A DNA stretch of 64,000 nucleotides from Methylobacterium currus (GTDB lineage: Bacteria; Pseudomonadota; Alphaproteobacteria; Rhizobiales; Beijerinckiaceae), in contig NZ_CP028845.1 of NCBI RefSeq assembly GCF_003058325.1, positions 113,453-177,452 of the forward strand. The letters are read 5' to 3'. Numbering within the stretch: position 1 is the first letter of the stretch; each line of letters begins with the position of its first letter. Made by a program: the position numbers and the translations under genes. The notes beneath the pieces are model-generated. The model was given only the letters and a program-made list of their open reading frames with translations. It was not told the origin of the DNA and did no database searches. This document shows, one piece after another, positions 42,191 to 50,542 of the stretch.

Positions 42191-42586
42191 TCATGTGCGG
42201 GGAGGCCTCGACAAGCGTTCCGGCCAGACCGATGCGAACGCGCAGATGGACTTGAACTGGTTCAGCTGTGTCCCGTCCGGAGATGGCGTCGCAGGAATGC
42301 TGTCCCCCGTAATCGCTTGTTGGCAGCTGCAGTGTACGTGACAGGCGAGACCGGAGTTGGACTTGGCCGCCGAAGGGTCATCGGCGGGCGACATCACCGG
42401 TAGTTCCGTCCCAGCCTGGGTCTGCACGCCCCGATAGACAAGGTCGGTCGCCAGACTCAGGTCGGGAGCAGCGACGATCAGGACGAGCACGAGCGAAAGC
42501 AGGTGCACGGCGGTTGCCCACCAGCCATGCCCTGCGAAGCTCCGAGACAGTCTTGGCGAAGACCGAGGCCCTTGTCGCGCTTGCAT
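42191..42586 (-). CDS. Small exported protein with a CHVHCSC motif
   Basis: About 131 residues. The hydrophobic segment WWATAVHLLSLVLVLIVAAP is probably a signal or anchor. The later CHVHCSCQQA motif clusters Cys and His and is a likely metal or copper ligand set. No family recognised with confidence (DUF2946-like proteins have similar features). It lies upstream of the CzcB gene on the same strand, so it probably belongs to the efflux operon. Confidence 0.58.
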   Translation of the reverse strand: MQARQGPRSSPRLSRSFAGHGWWATAVHLLSLVLVLIVAAPDLSLATDLVYRGVQTQAGTELPVMSPADDPSAAKSNSGLACHVHCSCQQAITGDSIPATPSPDGTQLNQFKSICAFASVWPERLSRPPRT

Positions 42587-42749
42587 GCTGGCTATCCTGG
42601 CGGGGCGAGAACGCAAGCAGGAAAGCCAGCCCGAGCGCCCTTTTTCCAGCATGTCATCCTCACCGGAGGTGAGGGCACCTGAACCCAGAGCCACCAAGAC
42701 GGGATGGTTTGGTTCGGCACGACCGTATAGCCCCGACAGGCAGAGCGCT

Positions 42750-43394
42750 TCATTGCGCCAGCCCTCCCGGCATGCCGGCGCGGTGGGGCCAAATCGGAAG
42801 CGCGTCCAGGATCAGCAGGACGACGCCAACCGAGATCCAGACGTCGGCAAGGTTGAAGGTAAACCAGCGGATGCCCGCCGTGTGCAGGTCAAGGAAGTCG
42901 GTGACCGCCCCATCCATGAACCGGTCGAGGACGTTGCTGATGGCCCCGCCCGCAATCGCGGAAAACCCGAGGCGCTGAAGCGCTTCGGCTGCATTCAGGG
43001 CCAACCAGATCACGAAGCATGTGAGGGCGACCTGCATCCCGAGGAGAAGCGCAAGGGAGGTCGGGTCGGGCGCCTGGAACAGGCTGAAGCTGATGCCCCG
43101 GTTGAAGACCAGGCTCAGGTCGAGCACAGGCATCAGGCTCTGAGGGACGCCCCCGGCGAGCAGCTCCACGGCCAACGCTTTCGTCCCGAGATCGACAGCC
43201 ATGGCGGCCGCCACCATGGCAGCAACGGTCGCGGCTCGACGAACCCGGCCGAGCGGAACCTCAGTGGCTTCGCGCCGCCGGTCCTCGCCATCACCGGTGG
43301 CACCGGTGTTCCGGGCAGCATCATGCAGCGGATGGGCCCTACTCCGGCCTTGAGGCGCATAGGCCGGTGACTGGGATGATGACGGCGACACCAT
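42750..43394 (-). CDS. lspA: Signal peptidase II LspA
   Basis: About 214 residues, longer than housekeeping LspA because of an N-terminal tail. It has four membrane helices and the catalytic Asp pair in GGAISNVLDRFMDGAVTDFL and FNLADVWISVGV, also the conserved VFNRGISFSLF. It removes signal peptides of lipoproteins. The ATG overlaps the stop of the P-type ATPase (TGATG, 43392-43396). ATPase-LspA pairs are known in lead-resistance (pbr) operons, so it is probably an accessory, metal-linked copy rather than the housekeeping one. Confidence 0.9.
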   Translation of the reverse strand: MVSPSSSQSPAYAPQGRSRAHPLHDAARNTGATGDGEDRRREATEVPLGRVRRAATVAAMVAAAMAVDLGTKALAVELLAGGVPQSLMPVLDLSLVFNRGISFSLFQAPDPTSLALLLGMQVALTCFVIWLALNAAEALQRLGFSAIAGGAISNVLDRFMDGAVTDFLDLHTAGIRWFTFNLADVWISVGVVLLILDALPIWPHRAGMPGGLAQ

Positions 43395-45595
43395 CAGGCC
43401 CTCAGAAGGCGCAACGCGTTGGCGGTCACCAGCACCGTCGCGCCGGTATCGGCCAGGATGGCCGGCCACAGACCGGTGATGCCAAGGAGCGTCGTGACCA
43501 GAAACACGACCTTCAGGCCGAGCGCGATGGTGACATTTTGATGGATGTTGCCGAGCGTCGCCCGCGACAGGGCGACCAGGGCCGCGACGTCGGCCACCCG
43601 CTCGTTGAGCACGGCCGCGTCCGCCGTCTCCAGGGCGGCGTCGGTCCCGCCTCCCATCGCGATGCCGACGCTGGCCGCGGCGAGGGCGGGCGCGTCGTTG
43701 ATGCCGTCCCCCACCATCGCGACGGGGCCGACGATCTTGAGGGCGGCGATCTCGGCGAGCTTGTCCTCGGGCATCAGCTCGGACCTGACGTCGAGGTCGA
43801 GTTGCGCGGCGACCGCCTGCCCAGTGCGCCGGTTGTCTCCCGTCAGGATCACGCAATCCACGCCCATGGCGCGAAGGGCGGCGATGCCGTCGGCGGCGTT
43901 GAGACGAGGCTCGTCCCGCACGGCGATGATGCCCAGCGCCTCCCCGTCGCGCAGGACGACGACGGTCGTCTTGCCGGCCGCCTCAAGGCTCGCGACCGCG
44001 CTTTCGGCCTCGGAATCGAGACGGACTCTTTCCGAGGCGTGGCGCGGGGAGGAAACGAGCACCGTCTGCCCCATGACCGTAGCCTGCACCGCCCTGCCGG
44101 GGATGGTCCGCGCGTCACGGGTCGGCCGGAGCGGAACTCCGTCTCTGTCCGCCCGGTCGAGGATAGCTCGGGCGATGGGATGGCTGGACCCGTTCTCGAC
44201 CGCGGCGGCAAGGCTGATAATGGAACGTTCCGAAGCATCCGGCCCGAAGGGTAAGATGTCCGTGACACGGGGACGTCCCGCCGTGAGCGTGCCCGTCTTG
44301 TCGAAGGCGACCGTGCGCACCCGACCAATGGTCTCCAGAGCCGCGCCGCCTTTCACGAGCAGCCCGCGCCGCGCACCCGCGGCTAGCCCGGAGGCGATGG
44401 CGGCCGGCGTCGAGAGTACGAGGGCACAGGGGCAGGCGATCAGCAGGAGGGCCAGCCCGCGGTAGATCCAAGTGCCCCAGTCCCCGCCGAGTAGTAGCGG
44501 CGGCACCACGGCTACCAGGACGGAGAACGCGAACGCGAGGGGGGTGTAGATCGCGCTGAACCGATCAATGAAGCGCGCCGTCGGCGACTTCGAGGCCTGT
44601 GCCTCCTCGACCAGGTGCAGGATGCGCGCGACCATGTTGTCAGCGGCCTCCCGCGTCACACGAACCTGAAGAGCACCGTCGGCGTTGACGCTGCCAGCAT
44701 AGACGGCGTCACCGGGTTCCTTGGCCTTAGGCACCGACTCGCCCGTGATGGGGGACTCATCGAGGCTCGATGCCCCGTCCGTCACCACTCCGTCGGCCGG
44801 CACTCTGTCGCCCGGACGCACTACGACGGTCTGACCGATGCGAAGGGAGACAGCGGGCACCTCCCGCGCCGATCCGTCAACGTCGTCGACGAGGCGGGCC
44901 ATCTTCGGCACCAGCGCGACGAGGCTGCGAATGCCGGCCCTCGCCCGCCCAGCTGCGACGACCTCCAGCATCTCGCCGACGGTGAAGAGCAGGACGACGA
45001 CGGCCGCTTCCTCGGCCGCGTGGATTGCGAGTGCACCGGCCGTTGCCACCGACATCAGCATTTCGATGGAAAAAGGCGAGCCATTCCGCGCAGCCGCGAA
45101 TGCGCGCCGGCCATAGAAGGAAAGTCCGACAAGGGCTCCAGGCCAGTACGCGAACTCGCCTGCTACTTCGGGCATTGCGCGGTCGAACAGCAAGCCGAGC
45201 GCAAAAAGGGAACCAACCGCGATGGCGAGAGTGGCCTTGGGGGTTCGCCAGAACGGCAGGTCGATGTCTTCTGCTTCCACCTTGGCCAGTGAGGCGTCGA
45301 GGCTGGCCGCCTGCGATCGGGCCAGATCCGCCGCCGTCGGAAGGGACGTGATGGGATACCCGAGCGCCCCGACACGCTGCTCAAGAGCGTCGCGCGGCGT
45401 TCCGGTCTCATCAAGCGTGAGGTCGAGGGTTTGACTGGTGTAGTTCACCCGAACCGTTGCGATGCCGGGCAGGCGCCTGACCGCCGTCTCAATCTTGCCC
45501 GCGCAGCTCGGGCAATCCATGCCCTTCACCCGATATCGCAGCGAGACCAAGTTCGCAGGGACCGGCGGGGCCGCGGCGACAGCGGCGTTGGACAT
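43394..45595 (-). CDS. cadA: Zn/Cd/Pb-type P1B ATPase (CadA/ZntA/PbrA group)
   Basis: About 733 residues. It has an N-terminal HMA domain (RVKGMDCPSCAGKIETAVR), the actuator with SPITGESVPKAK, the transmembrane CPC motif IACPCALVLSTPAA, AFDKTGTLTAG, GSSHPIARAIL, VAMVGDGINDAPALA and the P1B-2 C-terminal helix GLKVVFLVTTLLGITGLWPA, then ILADTGATVLV. It exports Zn2+, Cd2+ or Pb2+ from the cytosol. The start is at MSNAAVAAAP. It is coupled to lspA and driven by the MerR-type promoter at 45642-45672. Confidence 0.93.
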   Translation of the reverse strand: MSNAAVAAAPPVPANLVSLRYRVKGMDCPSCAGKIETAVRRLPGIATVRVNYTSQTLDLTLDETGTPRDALEQRVGALGYPITSLPTAADLARSQAASLDASLAKVEAEDIDLPFWRTPKATLAIAVGSLFALGLLFDRAMPEVAGEFAYWPGALVGLSFYGRRAFAAARNGSPFSIEMLMSVATAGALAIHAAEEAAVVVLLFTVGEMLEVVAAGRARAGIRSLVALVPKMARLVDDVDGSAREVPAVSLRIGQTVVVRPGDRVPADGVVTDGASSLDESPITGESVPKAKEPGDAVYAGSVNADGALQVRVTREAADNMVARILHLVEEAQASKSPTARFIDRFSAIYTPLAFAFSVLVAVVPPLLLGGDWGTWIYRGLALLLIACPCALVLSTPAAIASGLAAGARRGLLVKGGAALETIGRVRTVAFDKTGTLTAGRPRVTDILPFGPDASERSIISLAAAVENGSSHPIARAILDRADRDGVPLRPTRDARTIPGRAVQATVMGQTVLVSSPRHASERVRLDSEAESAVASLEAAGKTTVVVLRDGEALGIIAVRDEPRLNAADGIAALRAMGVDCVILTGDNRRTGQAVAAQLDLDVRSELMPEDKLAEIAALKIVGPVAMVGDGINDAPALAAASVGIAMGGGTDAALETADAAVLNERVADVAALVALSRATLGNIHQNVTIALGLKVVFLVTTLLGITGLWPAILADTGATVLVTANALRLLRA

Positions 45596-45641
45596 GTTCT
45601 GCTCCACGGCTCGCACGATTGCTTCGAGCCTTAGCGCCCCC

Positions 45642-45672
45642 TATATGAACCCTGTAGCAACTATAGGGTCAA
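45642..45672 (-). promoter_or_regulatory. MerR-type promoter of the cadA-lspA operon
   Basis: Minus strand: TTGACC (45672-45667), a 19-base spacer, then CATATA (45647-45642). The spacer, with the last two bases of the -35, forms the dyad ACCCTGTAGCAACTATAGGGT. It lies in the divergent gap between cadA and the MerR-family gene at 45677. Confidence 0.88.
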
Positions 45673-45676
45673 GGGC

Positions 45677-46120
45677 ATGTCGCGGATCGATGCGATGACC
45701 ATCGGCAACCTCGCGGCGGCGACGGCCACCAAGGTCGAGACGATCCGATGGTACGAGCGGGTGGGCTTGCTTCCGGCTCCGCCGCGGACGGACGGCAACT
45801 ATCGGTCCTATGGCGACGAGCACCTGCGCCGGTTGAGCTTCATCCGCCGCAGCCGCGACCTGGGCTTCACGGTGAAGAAGGTCCGGGAACTCCTCGCCCT
45901 GGCGGACCAGCGCGACAGGTCTTGCGCAGAGGTGGACATTATCGCACGTGCGCATCTGTCGGAGATCGAGCAGAAAATTTCCGACCTCATGAGGTTGTCG
46001 AATGAACTGAGAGACGTCATCGATCGTTGTGGTTGCGGCTCCATTGCTGAGTGCAACATCATCGGTGCACTTTCGCCGGACGGCGGAACAACACGGCCAA
46101 AGCTGCCAATTGCGGGTTGA
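45677..46120 (+). CDS. MerR-family regulator of the Cd/Pb (CadR/PbrR) type
   Basis: 147 residues. The HTH is MTIGNLAAATATKVETIRWY, with the signature YERVGLLPAPPRTDGNYRSY. Metal-site Cys lie in RDRSCAEVDII and IDRCGCGSIAECNII, the PbrR/CadR arrangement. It activates the divergent cadA-lspA operon when Cd, Zn or Pb binds. It starts four bases after the promoter at 45642-45672, so it would also sit on its own leader. A start at MTIGNLAAAT (45695) is possible. It lacks the His-rich tail of CadR, so Pb or Cd cannot be separated. Confidence 0.88.
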   Translation: MSRIDAMTIGNLAAATATKVETIRWYERVGLLPAPPRTDGNYRSYGDEHLRRLSFIRRSRDLGFTVKKVRELLALADQRDRSCAEVDIIARAHLSEIEQKISDLMRLSNELRDVIDRCGCGSIAECNIIGALSPDGGTTRPKLPIAG

Positions 46121-46221
46121 AGTGTCGATGGTGTCGTCCGCAAGGATCGGCTGTCTACGGCCTGTTTGGCCTTGAACGTGTTCCGTGTGCGGGCGTTTGC
46201 TCCTCCTGACTGGGAGGAGAG

Positions 46222-46485
46222 ATGCTGGACGACGCAGAATGGAGAAAGCTGGAGCCGCTGATCGAGGCACGCCGGCCGAGGGCCAAGACCCCGCCGCAGG
46301 ATCAGCGCCGGACGATTTCGGCCATCCTCTGGCGGCATCAGAGCAGGGCCAAGTGGCGCGCCATCCCAGCTGAGTTTGGTCCCTGGGCTCGCGCCGCGCA
46401 GACCTTCGTCCGTTGGACCCGCCTTGGTGTCTGGGAGCGCCTGCTCCGCCTCGCTCAGCATGCCGGGGTGCAGCTCGGGATACCT
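46222..46485 (+). pseudogene. IS5-family transposase N-terminal fragment
   Basis: The first 88 codons (MLDDAEWRKLEPLIEARRPR, then RTISAILWRHQSRAKWRAIP and RLGVWERLLRLAQHAGV) closely match the start of the IS5 transposase at 53315. The similarity ends abruptly at about 46485, where an unrelated frame begins. The DDE part is missing. Confidence 0.82.
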
Positions 46486-46702
46486 CATCTTCGAGAGCCG
46501 GTTCGCTCAGGATCTGTTCTGCGCAGTCCCGACAAGTCGCGTGATCCCCGCGTTCCTCTTCGGCGCCGCTTGGTTGTTCCGAGGCACCCTCGGAAAAAGA
46601 GGCTTCAGAATACGCGGTTTTGATAAGGCTACGGCCCGGACCGCAGCACAGCGTGACGGCTTCTATCTCTTCACTTCAGCGGGGCGCAGGGATCAGGGCT
46701 GA
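46486..46702 (+). pseudogene. 3' end of a small hypothetical gene
   Basis: A frame running into the region from the IS5 fragment, with YLIFESRFAQDLFCAVPTSR, then FLFGAAWLFRGTLGKRGFRI and TARTAAQRDGFYLFTSAGRR. It resembles small proteins of unknown function seen in Methylobacterium (from recall). Its 5' part appears to have been replaced by the IS5 fragment. Confidence 0.4.
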
Positions 46703-46712
46703 CGCACCGACA

Positions 46713-46750
46713 CCGACAAAACGCACCGCGCGCGACGTGATTTTCGAAGC
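46713..46750. repeat. 38-base conserved element, copy 2
   Basis: CCGACAAAACG, 15 variable bases, GATTTTCGAAGC: the same blocks and spacing as at 22022-22059, again just after a stop codon. Confidence 0.4.
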
Positions 46751-46944
46751 ATCTTCATACGTCTAGCGAAAGAGCGTGCATCGCCCGTGAGAGCCAGCGC
46801 AACGGCGCAGAGCGCCCCCTGGCTGAAGCAGTGAGAGAGCGTGTCCGACTTAACCAACTATTCGCCCAGCCTTGTAACGTGAGCGGCCATTCCGAAATTG
46901 CAAGAAGAAGCATCAAGCTTCAAGAGCATAAAAGGGATCCCGCC

Positions 46945-47178
46945 ATGAAAAGAACTTTCGTCGTTCTGGGCGTCGGAGCTTTCCTAGTCTCGGGCCTGCC
47001 AAATCAGGCCTCGGCTGCGTATTGGGAGTCGCTGCCCCCATCGTGGAGGAATCACCGGACGGCGGCTGCACCGTCGACGCTCGCTCCGCCCCCGAGAGAC
47101 CTGACGACCGGTTCGATCAACAACGCCCCGCGTCGACCTGCGCACCGTCAGCCGAGGCCCGCCGGCGCGAAGTTCTAA
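46945..47178 (+). CDS. Small exported protein, 3' end overlapped by IS1380
   Basis: About 77 residues. The signal peptide MKRTFVVLGVGAFLVSGLPN ends at QASA-AY. A Pro/Arg-rich mature part follows (TAAAPSTLAPPPRDLTTGSI). Its stop codon lies inside the left inverted repeat of the IS1380 element (47173-47192), so the original C-terminus may be lost. A similar Pro-rich exported frame lies after the IS at 49179. Function unknown. Confidence 0.5.
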   Translation: MKRTFVVLGVGAFLVSGLPNQASAAYWESLPPSWRNHRTAAAPSTLAPPPRDLTTGSINNAPRRPAHRQPRPAGAKF

Positions 47179-48801
47179 CCCGTCTTATTCACGAGGACGG
47201 TGGATCTGGGGTGGCGAGCGTAGCATAAAGCATTGTTGTAGCTTAGGGATTGGGTGCTGACGCCAAGCCTTCAGATCGCACCGAGCCTGCCACGCCCGCC
47301 ATGTCCGATCCTACGTGTCTCCCGTTCGCGTTTCCATCCGTTCGGGGCAAGAAGCTCACAGCCGCCTTCGATGGCGGACGCCTGACCTCGGATGGCGGCG
47401 TCCTGCTGCTCGCCCAGGCCGCCCGGCGGTTGGACATTGCCGACAAGCTCGCTGCTGTGATCCCGGACCGGCGTGACCCCAGCCGGGTTCTGCATCCGTT
47501 GCCCGAGATCCTGCTGGCGCGCATCCTGGCGATTGCCTGCGGGTATGAGGATGCGGACGACCTCGACCACCTGCGCGCCGACCCCGCCTTCAAGCTCGCC
47601 TGCGGCCGCCTGCCCGAGAGCGGGCACGACCTGATGAGCCAGCCCACCGTCTCGCGGCTGGAGAACACGCCGGGTCTGCGCGACCTCATCCGGCTCGGGC
47701 GGGTGCTGGTCGACCTCTACTGCGCCAGCTACCCCGTCCCGCCCGACGCCGTCACCCTGGACATCGACGACACGTGCGACGTGGTGCACGGCCAGCAGCA
47801 ACTGTCGCTGTTCAACGCCCATCACGATGAGCGCTGCTTTCTGCCGATCCACGTCTACGACACCGCCACCAGCCGCCCGGTCGCGATGATCCTGCGGCCG
47901 GGCAAGACGCCCTCGGGCCGCGAAGTGCGTGGACATCTGCGCCGCCTGGTCCGGGCGATCCGCCGTCATTGGCCGAACACCGCGATCACCATCCGGGGCG
48001 ACGGCCACTACGGCCGGCCCGAGGCAATGGACTGGTGCGAGAACAACCGCGTCGCTTACGTCTTCGGTTTGACCGGCACCAAAGCGCTGGCGGCCAAGGT
48101 GGAACAGACGGCCGATCACATCAGAGTTGTGCGAGCCATCGACAACGAGGACGCGGTGCGGGGCTTTGCCGAGACCCGGCACGCGGCCAAATCCTGGCGG
48201 CAGGAGCGGCGCGTCGTCGCCCGTATCGAGGCGACCCGGCTCGGCCTCGACGTCCGCTATGTCGTCACAAACATCACGACCGGCACGCCGGAATGGCTCT
48301 ATGCCGACCTGTACTGTGCCCGCGGACAGGCCGAGAACCTGATCAAGCTGCACAAGAGCCAGCTCGCCTCCGACCGTACCTCGTGCCGGCATCCCGCCGC
48401 CAACCAGATGCGGCTCGTCCTGCACACGGCGGCCTACTGGCTGATGCTGAGCGTGCGTGAGGCCATCCCGAAAGCGCACCGCCTCGCCACGGCCGAGTTC
48501 GCCACGCTCCGGCTGCGCCTCCTGAAGCTCGGCGCCCGCATCCGCGAGACCGCCAGCCGGGTTCGCCTCGCCTTCGCCACCGCCTGTCCTGAGGCCGACC
48601 TACTGAGCCATCTTGCGACCACGCTCGCCCCAGCACCTGGCTAAACCAAGGGGCCGTGATGCCCCCACAAACCCGCTCCCGTCCCTCCAGTGCTGACAGA
48701 ACGATCCAGGTCCACACGCGTCAGAACAGACGCCCGAGCCCGCGCGCCATCAGCCCAAAACACGCCGCAAGCCACTGCCCGGTGAATAAGACGGGCTAAA
48801 A
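47173..48801 (+). mobile_element. IS1380-family insertion sequence
   Basis: A 1629-base element with 20-base ends (TTCTAACCCGTCTTATTCAC at the left; TTTTAGCCCGTCTTATTCAC reading inward from the right; 18 of 20 identical). No 4-base target duplication is evident. It contains one intact transposase. Confidence 0.88.
47301..48644 (+). CDS. IS1380-family transposase
   Basis: About 447 residues from MSDPTCLPFAFPSVRGKKLT. It has the family's DGGRLTSDGGVLLLAQAARR start region. The DDE catalytic residues lie in TLDIDDTCDVVHGQQQ, TIRGDGHYGRPEAMDW and YCARGQAENLIKLHK. The frame is complete. The longer start at 47250 is less likely because the family begins near MSDPT. Confidence 0.92.
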   Translation: MSDPTCLPFAFPSVRGKKLTAAFDGGRLTSDGGVLLLAQAARRLDIADKLAAVIPDRRDPSRVLHPLPEILLARILAIACGYEDADDLDHLRADPAFKLACGRLPESGHDLMSQPTVSRLENTPGLRDLIRLGRVLVDLYCASYPVPPDAVTLDIDDTCDVVHGQQQLSLFNAHHDERCFLPIHVYDTATSRPVAMILRPGKTPSGREVRGHLRRLVRAIRRHWPNTAITIRGDGHYGRPEAMDWCENNRVAYVFGLTGTKALAAKVEQTADHIRVVRAIDNEDAVRGFAETRHAAKSWRQERRVVARIEATRLGLDVRYVVTNITTGTPEWLYADLYCARGQAENLIKLHKSQLASDRTSCRHPAANQMRLVLHTAAYWLMLSVREAIPKAHRLATAEFATLRLRLLKLGARIRETASRVRLAFATACPEADLLSHLATTLAPAPG

Positions 48802-49178
48802 CATCACGGCACAGGGCGCCGGTAGCGGCGTCCGTTGCCGCGGCCGGGCTTTCGTGTCCTCGGCCTACTCAAGTAAGCGCAGGCGACAAGCCCTCACAGA
48901 CTCGTTGCCCAGCCGGCCATTCCGATGCCGCCGCGGTCGGCGTTGATCGTCCGGCTTTACGACGGCTTGGCGAGGCGTGAGGGGACGCGTCTCTTGGTCG
49001 AGTTCGGAGCACAGTCCGAGAAGGCCACGCATCGGCGTGCCGATGTTCGATCCCGGCGATGTCGGGAAGGCGCCGGGCATCCCGCACATCCGGATGTAAC
49101 GAAAAGATTTTGAGCTCCGAACTCATGAGCAATGGCACTGAAGCAAGGGCGCTCCCTCAAAGGACGGTGGACAAGATC
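48802..49178. other. Stretch without a recognisable gene
   Basis: About 380 GC-rich bases between the IS1380 end and a small exported gene. Short frames on both strands show no motifs. Probably the remainder of sequence disrupted by mobile elements. Confidence 0.4.
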
Positions 49179-49473
49179 ATGAAACCTTTCGGTGGCATTG
49201 CTCTCGTAACATTGGCCTTCGTGGGCACGGCATCGGCCGCGCCCAGTTGGCAGACGCGGACCGGTCCGCGCCTCCAAGCATCATATCTCAAGCCCCGCCC
49301 TGCGTGATCCGGAGATGACGGGGAGCCTCGCGGGCAGCCCGAACCGCACGCGCGTCTTGCGCGACGTCCAGGGACGAGACTTCCGCAGCAGCACGCGCGG
49401 CAACGCGCAGTTCCCGGAGCGCCCGCCAGCTCAGCAAAACCTCGGCGGCACTGCCGGCGGCCCTGAGTTTTGA
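49179..49473 (+). pseudogene. Small exported Pro-rich protein, probably frameshifted
   Basis: The first frame encodes a signal peptide and short mature part (MKPFGGIALVTLAFVGTASA, then APSWQTRTGPRLQASYLK), stopping at 49305-49307. In the next frame, without a stop, the sequence continues SPALRDPEMTGSLAGSPNRT to NLGGTAGGPEF, ending 49473 where the FixH-like gene begins (TTGA overlap). A single-base shift around 49285-49295 would join them. Either a 42-residue peptide or a broken protein of about 98. Confidence 0.45.
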
Positions 49474-49943
49474 GCACCCCACCTCGCACGCCACCGCTGG
49501 CCGCAGCACCTGCTGCGGCCGCCCCCACGTGGCGGCGCCTCCCATTATGGCGCACTCTCGCGCTGGTGCTGCTTCTCATGGGCGCTGGCGTCGCCGTCGC
49601 GTCGTCCTTGAGCCGCGCCGCTTCGGACCATTATGCCTTCGAGCTCGTCGAGCGTGAGGTGAAGCAGGGTTACGGCACGACCATCCTGGTCCGGCTCGTC
49701 GACGAGCGCACCGGCAAGGTGGTTCCGGACGCGGTCCTGTTCATCAGCCGGATCGACATGTCGCCTGACGGGATGGGCCAGATGGCGGCCCCGCTGGAGC
49801 TTCAGGCCGATACACTGCCCGGCTACTACCGTTTCGAGACCGATCTTTCGATGCAGGGCGCCTGGGCGCTCACCCTCGCCGCAAAGATCCCCGGCCTTGC
49901 GGACCCGGTCCAACGCAGGCTCGTCCTGCAGGCAGTGCAATGA
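49470..49943 (+). CDS. FixH-family membrane protein
   Basis: 157 residues. One N-terminal membrane anchor (RRLPLWRTLALVLLLMGAGV) is followed by a periplasmic beta-domain (FELVEREVKQGYGTTILVRL, then AVLFISRIDMSPDGMGQMAA and GYYRFETDLSMQGAWALTLA) typical of FixH/YtkA-like proteins. FixH assists copper delivery to cbb3 oxidase; other members accompany metal efflux genes. The TTG start overlaps the preceding frame's stop. It is followed by a truncated gene with ATGA overlap, so it was part of a longer operon cut by IS insertion. Confidence 0.75.
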   Translation: MSTPPRTPPLAAAPAAAAPTWRRLPLWRTLALVLLLMGAGVAVASSLSRAASDHYAFELVEREVKQGYGTTILVRLVDERTGKVVPDAVLFISRIDMSPDGMGQMAAPLELQADTLPGYYRFETDLSMQGAWALTLAAKIPGLADPVQRRLVLQAVQ

Positions 49944-50035
49944 TGCATCAGAACACGCCCTTTCACGACTTCGAGGAGTTCGAGACCGCCCCTGGTGGCG
50001 GTGGTCGGGCGAGATGGATCACGGGCATCACCTGA
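49940..50035 (+). pseudogene. 5' stub of the gene after fixH
   Basis: 31 codons beginning MMHQNTPFHDFEEFETAPGG, with four Gly and a basic end (GRARWITGIT). It overlaps the FixH-like stop (ATGA) and ends just where ISL3-type debris begins. Too short to assign; presumably the start of a membrane or adaptor protein truncated by an insertion. Confidence 0.4.
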
Positions 50036-50106
50036 TCCTCCCCTGTTTTAGTTTTTTAGTGGCTGTCGCGGACCGGCGCGACGCGCGCCGAGGGTACCAG
50101 AGCAGA

Positions 50107-50531
50107 ACCAAATCGCGTCTCCGAAGCAGCTGGCCTAGATCCTGGGGCAACCCGTCGCGACACTGCCGCCCCGCGCCACGGACGATCTCGCTCGTATCCG
50201 GCAGGATGCCGAGGCAGCACGCGTGGCCGATCTGGCGCAGCGGTTCACGATGCTGGTGCGCGCCTGCGGCCTGGGCGGCGACCGACCGGCGGATGCGGTC
50301 GGCGAACTCGACAGATGGCTCTTGGAGACGCGGAGCTGTGGCGTCGCGGCGCTGGCGACCTTCGCAGCCGGCTTGGTGCAGGATAGGGCGGCCGTTCGGG
50401 CGGCGCTGACGACGTCCTGGAGCAACGCGCAGGCGGAAGGGCAGATCAGTCGGCTGAAGATGCTCAAACGCACCATGTACGGCCGCGCCAGCTTCGCACT
50501 CCTCCGTCGCCACGTCCTCCTCGCTGCCTGA
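50107..50531 (+). pseudogene. ISL3-family transposase C-terminal remnant
   Basis: The frame reads SPKQLA, then a TAG where WILGQPVATLPPRATDDLAR would be expected, then AQRFTMLVRACGLGG. The characteristic ISL3 end follows (SNAQAEGQISRLKMLKRTMY, then GRASFALLRRHVLLAA). Only the C-terminal third survives, with one nonsense codon. It directly precedes the left end of the IS1182 element. Confidence 0.78.
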
Positions 50532-50542
50532 TCCACGCAAAG

